Source of the DNA: Pseudomonadota bacterium
Lineage (GTDB): Bacteria; Pseudomonadota; Gammaproteobacteria; Burkholderiales; Burkholderiaceae_B
Direction of reading: 5' to 3'
Length of the DNA stretch: 13,286 nt
NCBI GenBank assembly: GCA_023388835.1
Contig: JAEWFK010000061.1
Location: 1-13,286 of the forward strand
The translations under genes were made by a program, and so were the position numbers. Below, one piece after another: positions 1-6,202 of this stretch (the first letter of the stretch is position 1; each line of letters begins with the position of its first letter). The notes beneath the pieces were generated by a model, which ran no database searches, was not told the DNA's origin, and saw nothing but the letters and a program-made list of their open reading frames with translations.

Positions 1-198
1 GATACGGGGAAGCAGGTGACAGTGAGCTTCAATGCTTCAGTCGTTCCACCCGCGCCGGGCATGATGCCGCAGCTCTTTGTCGCCCTGGAGCCCGATGCCA
101 CGCCTGATCAGCGGGCAGCCTTTGCCCGAGCTTGGCAGGACCGCGTACGGCGGATTTTCGACCATATCGAGCATCCGGATCTGCTTCAGTTTGCGTGA
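1..198 (+). CDS. 3' end of an unidentified protein gene (truncated by window start)
   Basis: The reading frame is open from base 1 and ends at TGA 196-198, so this is most likely the last 65 residues of a longer protein. A GTG at 16 could formally start a 60-residue ORF, but no Shine-Dalgarno sequence precedes it. The visible tail has a small-residue/proline stretch followed by a charged, probably helical C-terminus rich in Arg, Asp and Ala. I do not recognise the family, and no catalytic motif can be seen. No convincing intrinsic terminator follows it. The roughly 135 bases between its stop and the cold-shock promoter hold only weak, short inverted repeats. Confidence 0.5.
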   Translation, partial: DTGKQVTVSFNASVVPPAPGMMPQLFVALEPDATPDQRAAFARAWQDRVRRIFDHIEHPDLLQFA

Positions 199-334
199 TG
201 ATCTTCGCCCATATCCGCAGTGCATTCGGCCGACGCCGGCAGCTTGTGGCCGCAGGCTCTGCCCCGATCATGGCGCTGAAACGGCTCTGAGTGTGCACAA
301 ATCGCGCTGTTTTACACTCGTCACATAATAGTCG

Positions 335-363
335 TTGACCCGGCCGGATTCCGCGGTTAATCT
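335..363 (+). promoter_or_regulatory. sigma70-type promoter of the cold-shock gene
   Basis: A -35 TTGACC (335-340) and a -10 TAATCT (358-363) are separated by exactly 17 bases. Each hexamer differs from consensus at one or two positions. Transcription would start near 370, giving a leader of about 120 nt before the csp ATG at 493. Long leaders are typical of cold-inducible csp genes, where the leader folds differently at low temperature. I see no clear copy of the E. coli cold-box sequence in it. Confidence 0.6.
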
Positions 364-492
364 AGCTCCCGGCAAGTGAATATTTAGGTTAGTTATTTGG
401 ATCAGTTAGCACAGCAGCACGTGCCGATTAGTGCCCCTATACGCCTGGTGTCCTGCCTGAGCATTCCGCTCACACATCAACAGGAGTATTAA

Positions 493-708
493 ATGAGCAC
501 TCAAAAAGAATTCGGCATCGTCAAGTGGTTCAACAACGAAAAGGGCTTCGGCTTCATCACCCCGGAAGCCGGCGGTAAGGACCTGTTCGCACACTACACG
601 GAAATCGTTGGCGAAGGCCATCGTTCCCTGGAAGAGAACCAACGGGTTTCTTTTGTTTCCGGCATGGGCCAAAAGGGTCCGCAGGCCAAGTCGATTCAGG
701 TCGTTTAA
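493..708 (+). CDS. CspA-family cold-shock protein (single cold-shock domain)
   Basis: This 71-residue protein is the usual size for a bacterial CSD protein, an OB-fold that binds single-stranded RNA/DNA and acts as an RNA chaperone or antiterminator in the cytoplasm. RNP1 is intact (K17-G-F-G-F-I22), following the conserved V-K-W-F-N (10-14). RNP2 is D30-L-F-A-H-Y35, a variant of the enterobacterial DVFVHF form; the aromatic and His positions are kept. The start is fixed by AGGAG at 482-486, six bases before ATG 493. The gene stands alone with its own promoter, long leader and terminator, as expected for a monocistronic csp gene. Family assignment is near certain. Whether it is cold-induced or constitutive cannot be read from the protein. 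Confidence 0.95.
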   Translation: MSTQKEFGIVKWFNNEKGFGFITPEAGGKDLFAHYTEIVGEGHRSLEENQRVSFVSGMGQKGPQAKSIQVV

Positions 709-718
709 GCCTGATTCG

Positions 719-745
719 TTAGCCCAGGCCTCGCGGCCGGGCTAA
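719..745 (+). other. hairpin immediately downstream of csp
   Basis: A stem of seven pairs (TTAGCCC 719-725 with GGGCTAA 739-745), a bulged A at 726, then four more pairs (GGCC 727-730 with GGCC 735-738) closes a TCGC loop. No T-tract follows, so it is not itself an intrinsic terminator. It sits between the csp stop and the true terminator and could protect the mRNA 3' end from exonucleases, a role proposed here by inference. Confidence 0.55.
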
Positions 746-766
746 CCAAGGCTGCGCCTCGACTCG

Positions 767-799
767 CACCCCATGGGCTCACACCCGTGGGGTGTTTTT
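767..799 (+). terminator. intrinsic terminator of the csp transcript
   Basis: An 11-pair stem (767-777 with 784-794, one T-G wobble) with a six-base loop is followed directly by TTTTT (795-799). This is a textbook Rho-independent terminator. It isolates the csp gene from the diguanylate cyclase gene that starts 97 bases later. Confidence 0.88.
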
Positions 800-895
800 C
801 GTTATAGGCGAGAGATTGCGGCGCCACCTCCCGCGTAGAAGCGACTCGGCAATTTCGGTTACATTCGAATACGTGCTCTTTACCGGTCTGTATGG

Positions 896-3175
896 ATGAA
901 CGCTTCAACGTGGTTGAGGTCGCGGCTGATTTTGCTGTCGCTGGCCATTGCTGTGGGCATTGGCGCGCTGGTGGCGTGGCAATTGACGGATTCGCGCGCT
1001 GCTATCTGGCGCCGCACGGAAGCCGCCAATACCAACCTGCTTTTCACTGTCAGCCATGTGCTCGAGCGCACGCTCGAATCGGCCGACCGTGGTATCCGAC
1101 ATTCAGTCGGGATGCTCGAAAGCGAAGCCAGGAAGCTCGATCTCCCGGCTGACAATGCTGGCAAAGCGGGCGGCGTTCTGGCGGGTCTTCGAGAAGATCT
1201 TCTGTTTGCCGCCGTTTCGGGCAATGGATTCGGCATTCAGCTGGTGCTGGACGATCAAGCGCGACTCATGGCCGCATCAAGCCCGCCCCCGAAGGGAATA
1301 AACGCCTTTCCCGACCGCGACTATTTCACCGTGCATCGTGCGCACGCCGACGCCGGCTTCTTCATGAGTGCGCCATTCATTTCGGCTTATGACGGGCAGC
1401 CCAGCGTAGCCATGAGCCGCCGCTGGAATCGCGCGGATGGCAGCTTTGGCGGTGTGGTGGTGCAGACGCTGAAACTGTCGACCTTCCATGAGCTGTTCAC
1501 GTCTTTCGAGCTGGGCCGCGATAGCGGCATCAATGTATTTCTCATGGACGGCAGCGTAGTCACGCGCTTTCCGTATACCAACGACCATATCGGCGCCTCG
1601 CTTGCAGGCACACGCAATTTTGAACGCTTCGCACGCGAAAGGGAAGGCAGCTTCACTGGCGTGGCGGCCATAGACAATGTCGAGCGCTTTTATGTGTTTC
1701 GGAAGCTTCGGCATTACCCGGTGATCGTCAACGTGGCGCAATCGACGCAAGCCATCCTGGAGTCGTGGCGACGCACGGCTATATGGCTCGGCGGGGCCAC
1801 CTTGCTTCTCATGCTGGCATGCGTGTCCCTGGCGGTTTTCGCTGAACTCAGACTGCATGCGCATCGCCGCACCGCTACCCGTCTGCGTCAGGCCGAGCGA
1901 GAAATGCGAGTGGTACTAGACAGCCTGCCCGTGCTGGTGGCCTATTGGGATGATCGACTCATCAACCGGATGTCGAACAACGCCCATATGCGCTGGTTTG
2001 GCATGTCGCCGGAGCAGATCCGCGGGCGGCATGTGAGTGAATTGGTGAACGGCGAGATCTATAGCGCTTTGAGGCCACGCATGGATGCGGCGCTTTTGGG
2101 CAAGGCCCAGACCTTCGAGTTGAATCTGCCGACCAAGGATGGCATACCGCACACCATGGCCATGACTTACGTGCCCGATCAGGAACAGGAGAAAGTGAAG
2201 GGCTTCTTCGTCTTGGCGAGCGATATTTCAGAGCGCAAGACGGCCGAGGCCGCGCTGATCCAGGAGAAGGAACGCTTCAGAATCATTCTCGATTCCATCA
2301 AAGACGGTGTCGTCAGGACGGATGCAGAGGGGCATATCCGTTATCTCAATCCGGCGGCCGCAATCATGCTCGGCTGGCAACTGGATGAAGCGCGTGGCCA
2401 GCCCATCGAGCAGGTGATGCACGTCGAAGCGCCCAGAAAGGGTGAGAGCTCTCAGTGGCCATTGCGCGAGGCGCTCGCTACGCGCCGGGCTTATAGCGCG
2501 AAGGTGGAGCACATTCTGGTCGATAAGGACGGCAACCGCATGCATATTGAACATTCCGGGGCCCCGATTCTCGATGAACAGGGTGAGCTGCGCGGCGCCG
2601 TGCTGGTCTTCCACGAGGCAGGAAAGGTGAGGGCGATGGCCAACAGAATGTCCCACCTTGCCCAACACGACGCCTTGACCGGCCTGCCCAATCGCCGTCG
2701 ACTCAACCAGGTGGGGCATGATGCAGTGACCCTCGCACGAGCCGAAGGCCGTTCCCTGGCGGTGCTCTATCTCGATCTGGACGGTTTCAAGCACGTGAAC
2801 GACACCCATGGGCACGCGGCCGGCGACGAGTTGCTGGTTGCCGTCACACGCCGCCTCTCGGCGCGTCTGCGTTCCAGCGACGGGCTATATCGCCAGGGCG
2901 GTGATGAATTCGTCGTATTGATGAGCCGGCTAGAACATTCTGATGAAGCACAGCAGCTCGCCCATCGACTGATTGAGTGCTGCCGGGCCACCGTGTCTGT
3001 GTCCGGCATGGAGCTTTCGGTGACGGTGAGTATCGGAATCAGTCTTTACCCCGACGATGCCACGGATCTGGACGCCCTCATTCAGTGGGCGGACCGCGCC
3101 ATGTATGCGGCCAAGAAAAGCGGTCGCAACCGCTATGCGCATGCGGGTGCGCTGCTTTCGCCTTCCGGTGTCTAG
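896..3175 (+). CDS. membrane-anchored diguanylate cyclase, dCACHE-PAS-PAS-GGDEF
   Basis: This 759-residue signalling enzyme is predicted to make cyclic di-GMP from two GTP at the inner membrane. Domains in order: transmembrane helix about 11-28; periplasmic dCACHE-type sensor about 40-285 (with the D-R-D-Y-F and S-R-R-W landmarks of this fold); second transmembrane helix about 295-319; PAS about 335-455; second PAS about 459-580; GGDEF domain from about 588 to 750. The active-site loop is intact GGDEF (668-672), metal-binding D627 is present, and an inhibitory-site RxxD (RSSD 659-662) lies exactly five residues before it, so product feedback inhibition is expected. There is no EAL or HD-GYP domain. 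The start at 896 is the only sensible in-frame start, but no good Shine-Dalgarno precedes it. The ligand is unknown; CACHE domains usually bind small metabolites. The gene probably has its own promoter after the csp terminator, though I could not define one. Confidence 0.93.
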   Translation: MNASTWLRSRLILLSLAIAVGIGALVAWQLTDSRAAIWRRTEAANTNLLFTVSHVLERTLESADRGIRHSVGMLESEARKLDLPADNAGKAGGVLAGLREDLLFAAVSGNGFGIQLVLDDQARLMAASSPPPKGINAFPDRDYFTVHRAHADAGFFMSAPFISAYDGQPSVAMSRRWNRADGSFGGVVVQTLKLSTFHELFTSFELGRDSGINVFLMDGSVVTRFPYTNDHIGASLAGTRNFERFAREREGSFTGVAAIDNVERFYVFRKLRHYPVIVNVAQSTQAILESWRRTAIWLGGATLLLMLACVSLAVFAELRLHAHRRTATRLRQAEREMRVVLDSLPVLVAYWDDRLINRMSNNAHMRWFGMSPEQIRGRHVSELVNGEIYSALRPRMDAALLGKAQTFELNLPTKDGIPHTMAMTYVPDQEQEKVKGFFVLASDISERKTAEAALIQEKERFRIILDSIKDGVVRTDAEGHIRYLNPAAAIMLGWQLDEARGQPIEQVMHVEAPRKGESSQWPLREALATRRAYSAKVEHILVDKDGNRMHIEHSGAPILDEQGELRGAVLVFHEAGKVRAMANRMSHLAQHDALTGLPNRRRLNQVGHDAVTLARAEGRSLAVLYLDLDGFKHVNDTHGHAAGDELLVAVTRRLSARLRSSDGLYRQGGDEFVVLMSRLEHSDEAQQLAHRLIECCRATVSVSGMELSVTVSIGISLYPDDATDLDALIQWADRAMYAAKKSGRNRYAHAGALLSPSGV

Positions 3176-3339
3176 AAGCCGCACAGCGCCATGAGGTTTT
3201 CCCACTGTAACGCCATGTCGGGGGAAAGATACCCCAAGAATGCGACGCCCAGCACCGCCGCCAACGCTATGAGACCTACCATCCGCAGGACGCGGTGGCT
3301 GCGCGAAGCGGCGGAGGTGGTGCGAGTGAATTGGGGCAT
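3172..3339 (-). CDS. 55-aa single-pass membrane protein downstream of the MFS gene
   Basis: This short minus-strand ORF (ATG 3339-3337, stop TAG 3174-3172) encodes a basic N-terminus (several Arg/Lys/His in residues 1-19), one hydrophobic helix about 20-38, and a short tail ending M-A-L-C-G-F. It has a reasonable ribosome-binding site, AAGAGAG, about eight bases before the ATG. It lies 32 bases after the MFS transporter stop on the same strand, so co-transcription is likely. A predicted N-in topology by the positive-inside rule would place the tail in the periplasm. I do not recognise a named family. Possible roles are an accessory subunit or stabiliser of the transporter, or simply a small conserved membrane protein. 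Its stop codon shares the CTAG tetramer with the stop of the convergent diguanylate cyclase gene. Confidence 0.7.
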   Translation of the reverse strand: MPQFTRTTSAASRSHRVLRMVGLIALAAVLGVAFLGYLSPDMALQWENLMALCGF

Positions 3340-3371
3340 AAACCGGCTCTCTTGATGTCCTGGCAAGGCCT

Positions 3372-4568
3372 TCAGGCCGATACCGGCTGCGCCAGGGACT
3401 GTTCCTTCACGGGCAGACAAAGCACTGCTGCCACCACAGCCAGCACGATGCCGGCCCACCACACCAGTGTATAGCTTCCCGTCGTCTGATAGACATAGCC
3501 CCCCATTGTCACGCCAATGAAGCTGCCGATCTGGTGTCCCAGGAAGGCAATGCCTGACAGGGTGGCGGCGTACCGAAGGCCGTAGATCTGGCCGATCAGC
3601 CCTTGGGTGAGGGGAACTGTACCCAGCCAGAAGAGGCCCATCCAGGCCGCAAACCCATAGGCGACCCAAGGAGAGGGCGGCAGTGCGAGGAAGAAGAGAA
3701 TGCCGAAGGCGCGCAGGAAGTAAGTCAGGGCCAGCAGCACTTTCTTGCTATAGCGCTCACCGAGTTTCCCCGCGTAATAGCATCCGGCAACATTGAACAA
3801 ACCAATGAGCGCGATGGCGGTGGCCCCGTGAGTCGCCGTCAGGCCAACGTCCATCAGGAAGGCCGGCAGGTGCAGCGTGATGAATGCGGTGTGGAAGCCG
3901 CACACTGCATAGCTCCAAAACAGGAAATGGAAGGATTTATGAGCAAGCGCCTGGCGCACGGCGCTGCTCAATGATTGATGGCTGCGCGTTTGTTCGGGAC
4001 GGCCTGTCAGAAACGCGGCCAGGGGAATACCGACGGCGACCAGCAGGGAAAGCGCCCATAGGGCGCCTGTCCAGTCCAATTCGGCAATCAGCATCTGCCC
4101 CGCAGGGACCACGGCGAACTGTCCCAACGAGCCCCCCGCTGCCGCGATGCCCATGGCCGTACTGCGGTAGGCGGCGGGAACAGCGCGCGCGACGACGGGA
4201 AGAATGACGGGAAACGTGGTGCCGGCTTGGCCCAATCCGACCAGCACACCCGCTGTCATGTACAGGGAAAGTTCGTCGGTGGAGTAGCGCATGCCTATCA
4301 TGCCGAGCATATAGAGCAGGGCCCCCAGAGCGATCGTGCGTCCGGAACCGTAGCGGTCCGCCATCATGCCCATGAGGATGGTGCCGACGCCCCAGACCAG
4401 ATTCTGGATGGCGAAAGCGAGTGAAAACACATCGCGCCCCCAGCCCTTGTCCATGCCCATGATCGGCATGAACAGCCCGAAGGTCGCCCGTACGCCAAGC
4501 GCCAGCAGAACGACGAGCGCACCGATATACAAGGTGCGGAAATAGGGGGTCGGACTGGTAGTGTTCAT
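3372..4568 (-). CDS. MFS transporter, 12 transmembrane helices (OFA/MCT-like)
   Basis: A 398-residue inner-membrane secondary transporter of normal MFS length. The first helix carries the G-V-R-A-T-F-G-L-F pattern (25-33) common in monocarboxylate/oxalate-formate-like MFS proteins. The loop between helices 2 and 3 has motif A, G67-x3-D71-R72-x-G74-x-G-R77. Two sets of six hydrophobic segments flank a central hydrophilic linker around 190-215 (R-P-E-Q-T-R-S-H-Q). The substrate cannot be deduced; small organic anions are typical for relatives. The ATG at 4568 follows a C-rich run without any Shine-Dalgarno, but later Met codons would remove helix 1. It is divergent from the O-acetyltransferase gene across 220 bases and is followed by the 55-aa membrane protein gene. 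Confidence 0.9.
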   Translation of the reverse strand: MNTTSPTPYFRTLYIGALVVLLALGVRATFGLFMPIMGMDKGWGRDVFSLAFAIQNLVWGVGTILMGMMADRYGSGRTIALGALLYMLGMIGMRYSTDELSLYMTAGVLVGLGQAGTTFPVILPVVARAVPAAYRSTAMGIAAAGGSLGQFAVVPAGQMLIAELDWTGALWALSLLVAVGIPLAAFLTGRPEQTRSHQSLSSAVRQALAHKSFHFLFWSYAVCGFHTAFITLHLPAFLMDVGLTATHGATAIALIGLFNVAGCYYAGKLGERYSKKVLLALTYFLRAFGILFFLALPPSPWVAYGFAAWMGLFWLGTVPLTQGLIGQIYGLRYAATLSGIAFLGHQIGSFIGVTMGGYVYQTTGSYTLVWWAGIVLAVVAAVLCLPVKEQSLAQPVSA

Positions 4569-4788
4569 GTGGGGTGGGGTGGGCGCGGCAGTGCGGCGGC
4601 GTCGCGGTCAGAGACGGAAAGTCGACAATATTAACCGTTCCCATCCGATCAGAAGCAAGAGGGGACACACCGGGGGGCGACTGCGGCCCGACGCATGCTG
4701 GTCTGTCGGTATTGCGGCGATAGCGGCGGTGGACTCTGGAACTTGTGGCAGGGCAAGCAGTTCGTCCATCGTTCTTCAGGAGAACCCA
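4569..4788. other. divergent intergenic region between MFS and O-acetyltransferase genes
   Basis: These 220 bases must hold the promoters of both flanking genes unless they are read from further away. On the minus strand a weak pair is visible: TTCTGA (4654-4649) and TATTGT (4630-4625), 18 bases apart. On the plus strand I found no acceptable -35/-10 pair. An AT-rich patch with an AATATT palindrome at about 4627-4634 is the most promoter-like segment. The stretch next to the MFS start is a G/T-rich run with repeated GGGGT. Confidence 0.3.
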
Positions 4789-5382
4789 ATGCAGGACAAG
4801 ATAGAAAGCCAGAAGCAGCGCATGCTGGCCGGCGCGCCTTATCGTGTGGACGAAGACCTGTTGACTGAACTGCAGCAGGCTCAAGTACTGGCCGAGCGTT
4901 ACGCGGCACAATTTTCTTCGGAGCCGGCAGCCGCGCAGGGTACCCTGCGCGATCTTCTCGGCTTTGTGGGGGAAGAGGTGGTGATTCGACCGCCCCTTCA
5001 TGTCGATTACGGACGTTATATCCGTATCGGAGCCCGCAGCTTTGTGAACTTCGGATTAGTTGCGTTGGATGTCGCGCCGATCACGATTGGCGAAGACGTG
5101 CGCATCGGGCCGAATGTTCAGCTCCTGCCGCCGACGCATCCGCTGGAACCGTCCACGCGCAAGGCGGGATGGGAAGGCGGGCTGCCCATTGTCATTGAAG
5201 ACAATGTATGGATAGGCGGGGGCGCTATCATTCTCGCGGGCGTGACAATCGGTAAGGACAGCGTGGTGGGCGCCGGCGCAGTGGTGACCCGCGACGTGCC
5301 GCCCGGTGTGGTGGTGGCCGGCAACCCGGCTCGTGTGTTGCGTAGGCTCGATGAGCCCCCGCCCATGGCGGGCGCCAAATAG
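4789..5382 (+). CDS. maltose/galactoside-type O-acetyltransferase (hexapeptide repeat, Maa/LacA/NodL family)
   Basis: This 197-residue cytoplasmic acetyl-CoA-dependent sugar acetyltransferase is near the family's usual 185-200 residues. The N-terminal Mac domain (about 8-58, starting M-L-A-G-A-P-Y) is followed by left-handed beta-helix hexapeptide repeats (about 75-180), seen as I-x-I-G, V-R-I-G, V-W-I-G, V-T-I-G and V-V-G-A-G. H117 in P-T-H-P-L corresponds to the catalytic His of LacA/Maa. The C-terminus V-V-A-G-N-P-A-R-V is typical. The start is set by AGGAG (4778-4782), six bases before ATG 4789; an open frame extends to 4561 but lacks such a site. The natural acceptor is unknown, and many family members act as detoxifying sugar acetylases. 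Its last codons fold into the tandem hairpins described at 5345-5543. Confidence 0.92.
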   Translation: MQDKIESQKQRMLAGAPYRVDEDLLTELQQAQVLAERYAAQFSSEPAAAQGTLRDLLGFVGEEVVIRPPLHVDYGRYIRIGARSFVNFGLVALDVAPITIGEDVRIGPNVQLLPPTHPLEPSTRKAGWEGGLPIVIEDNVWIGGGAIILAGVTIGKDSVVGAGAVVTRDVPPGVVVAGNPARVLRRLDEPPPMAGAK

Positions 5383-5383
5383 G

Positions 5384-5411
5384 AAGGCCCCGCCACTTGG
5401 GACGGGGCCTT
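5384..5411. terminator. strong GC-rich stem-loop directly after the acetyltransferase stop
   Basis: AAGGCCCCG (5384-5392) pairs with CGGGGCCTT (5403-5411) over a 10-base loop, beginning one base past the stop codon. On the plus strand only TT plus ACTG follow, so it is a poor intrinsic terminator by itself. On the minus strand the stem is followed by a loosely T-rich CCTATTT. It may act as a partial bidirectional terminator or as an mRNA 3'-end stabiliser. Confidence 0.45.
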
Positions 5412-5509
5412 ACTGCCGTTGCGGCAGTGGACACTACGAAGTAGTGCGACTGGAGCTGCTTGAAGCGGCTCACCATCTCTTGATGGCGAGTCCAGTTTAG
5501 CGCGGGGTG

Positions 5510-5543
5510 GCGGGTATGAAATCAGGGTTTACCCGCAATTTTT
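5510..5543 (+). terminator. terminator-like stem-loop with T5 at the end of the hairpin array
   Basis: GCGGGTA (5510-5516) pairs perfectly with TACCCGC (5530-5536) across a 13-base loop, followed by AA and TTTTT (5539-5543). The stem is short and the loop long, so its strength is uncertain. Its position, 128 bases after the acetyltransferase stop and 94 before the next start, fits the end of that transcript. Confidence 0.5.
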
Positions 5544-5593
5544 AAAGGCGAATGGTCGGATAAAAGCCGGAGTCGGCTGGCCCTGAGGCACGG

Positions 5594-5599
5594 TATATT
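5594..5599 (+). promoter_or_regulatory. possible -10 element for the GNAT gene
   Basis: TATATT matches the sigma70 -10 hexamer at five of six positions and lies 38 bases before the GNAT ATG. No good -35 hexamer sits 16-18 bases upstream, so this would be a weak or activator-dependent promoter. A small hairpin (5565-5569 with 5574-5578) lies just before it. Confidence 0.25.
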
Positions 5600-5636
5600 T
5601 CGGCACTGGGTGAACGCGTGCCAGGAGAAATGCGAC

Positions 5637-6083
5637 ATGAGTGCAAGAGTGATGGAAGACTGCCGTATCGTCTTGGGAGACTGGACGGCCTGCGGCCGAG
5701 ATGCCGCCGCCGTACGGTACGAGGTTTTCGTACAGGAGCAGCATGTTTCCATAGAAGAGGAAATGGACGAACGCGACGCAGTGTGCGTGCATGCCGTTGC
5801 TTACAACCCCGACGGGGTCGCCATGGGCACCGGCCGCCTACTGCCTGACGGCCACATTGGCCGAATGGCGGTGCGCCAAGCCCACCGCGGTCGGGGCGTG
5901 GGCGCGCTCCTGTTGAACAGCCTGATCGACGAAGCGCGCCGCCGCGGTCATTTGCAGGTGGCGCTGGCAGCCCAAATACACGCCCAGCCCTTCTACGCAG
6001 CCCATGGCTTCCTGCCCGAAGGGCCGATCTTCCAAGATGCCGGCATCGATCATGTAAACATGCGGCGTGTTTTGACTGCCTAG
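5637..6083 (+). CDS. GNAT-family N-acetyltransferase (ElaA/YjcF-like)
   Basis: A 148-residue cytoplasmic acetyl-CoA-dependent acetyltransferase, usual size for a single GNAT domain. Residues 27-52 (R-Y-E-V-F-V-x-E-Q followed by an acidic run and H52) match the N-terminal signature of the ElaA/YjcF subgroup. Motif A, the acetyl-CoA pyrophosphate loop, is R77-M-A-V-R then H83-R-G-R-G-V-G-A90. The C-terminal part contains F-Y-A-A-H-G-F (119-125), the family's beta-bulge segment. The start at 5637 is chosen for AGGAG (5623-5627), nine bases upstream. An in-frame GTG at 5610 has no such site. The substrate is unknown; nothing nearby points to one. No strong terminator follows. Confidence 0.9.
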   Translation: MSARVMEDCRIVLGDWTACGRDAAAVRYEVFVQEQHVSIEEEMDERDAVCVHAVAYNPDGVAMGTGRLLPDGHIGRMAVRQAHRGRGVGALLLNSLIDEARRRGHLQVALAAQIHAQPFYAAHGFLPEGPIFQDAGIDHVNMRRVLTA

Positions 6084-6172
6084 TGGCCGCGCCTGACGGA
6101 CGGCTTGTCCACACAAACCCGCTCGAACAGGGCGGATTTACCACACATGCGCGTTGCGCGCGGCGGCTCGAT

Positions 6173-6202
6173 TTGCCCTGCATGGGGAATCTCGTGTTTA
6201 AT
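6173..6202 (+). promoter_or_regulatory. candidate promoter of the TonB-dependent receptor gene
   Basis: TTGCCC (6173-6178) and TTTAAT (6197-6202) are 18 bases apart; the -10 differs from TATAAT at one position. Transcription would start near 6209, at the edge of the palindromic operator, giving a leader of about 40 nt. A repressor bound at the palindrome would block this promoter. A second AT-rich candidate, TATAAA (6231-6236), is too close to the ATG at 6248 to be the main -10 unless the mRNA is nearly leaderless. Confidence 0.45.

Larger units (their letters stand above)
5345..5543 (+). ncRNA. candidate structured RNA: tandem hairpin array at and beyond the acetyltransferase 3' end
   Basis: Eight perfect or nearly perfect stems follow one another with almost no spacer. 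They are 5345-5349/5353-5357; 5358-5363/5367-5372; 5384-5392/5403-5411; 5412-5418/5422-5428; 5432-5437/5441-5446; and a junction closed by 5449-5454/5491-5496 that encloses 5455-5460/5464-5469 and 5473-5477/5482-5486. A terminator-like stem at 5510-5536 follows. Five loops have only three bases. The one internal wobble, T5457-G5467, and the possible G5448-T5497 pair work as G-U only in plus-strand RNA; the complement would have A-C mismatches. The T5 tract also points to the plus strand. It may be a long structured 3' UTR or an sRNA processed from the acetyltransferase mRNA. I found no dedicated promoter and recognise no known RNA family. A repetitive intergenic element is the main alternative. 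Confidence 0.45.

Noticed and set aside
250..298. Repeated GGCTCTG segments as a terminator of the first partial gene
   Set aside because: They are direct, not inverted, repeats, and no T-tract or stable stem follows.
4561..4788. Longer N-terminus for the O-acetyltransferase (start at 4561)
   Set aside because: The added residues are Arg/Gly-rich with no homology to the Mac domain, overlap the MFS start region, and a strong Shine-Dalgarno marks the start at 4789.
3937..5001. A 354-codon minus-strand ORF overlapping the MFS and acetyltransferase genes
   Set aside because: It is a frame-shifted copy of the MFS coding strand running into antisense of the acetyltransferase. The product is Arg/His-rich and without domains.
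5384..5446. Integron attC site or IS200/IS605-type end
   Set aside because: The paired hairpins with small loops suggested single-stranded DNA recombination sites, but no RYYYAAC/GTTRRRY core sites, integrase or transposase gene are present.
5228..5476. Small minus-strand ORF through the hairpin array
   Set aside because: The possible purine-rich site directly abuts the ATG, the frame runs antisense into the acetyltransferase, and the G-U pairs favour an RNA on the other strand.
5306..5500. Small plus-strand ORF covering the acetyltransferase end and the hairpins
   Set aside because: It starts out of frame inside the acetyltransferase gene and has no ribosome-binding site or recognisable domain. 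Its length is explained by chance.
6084..6202. Intrinsic terminator after the GNAT gene
   Set aside because: Only short stems (for example GCGC/GCGC near 6150 and GATT/AATC near 6170-6191) are present and none is followed by a T-run.
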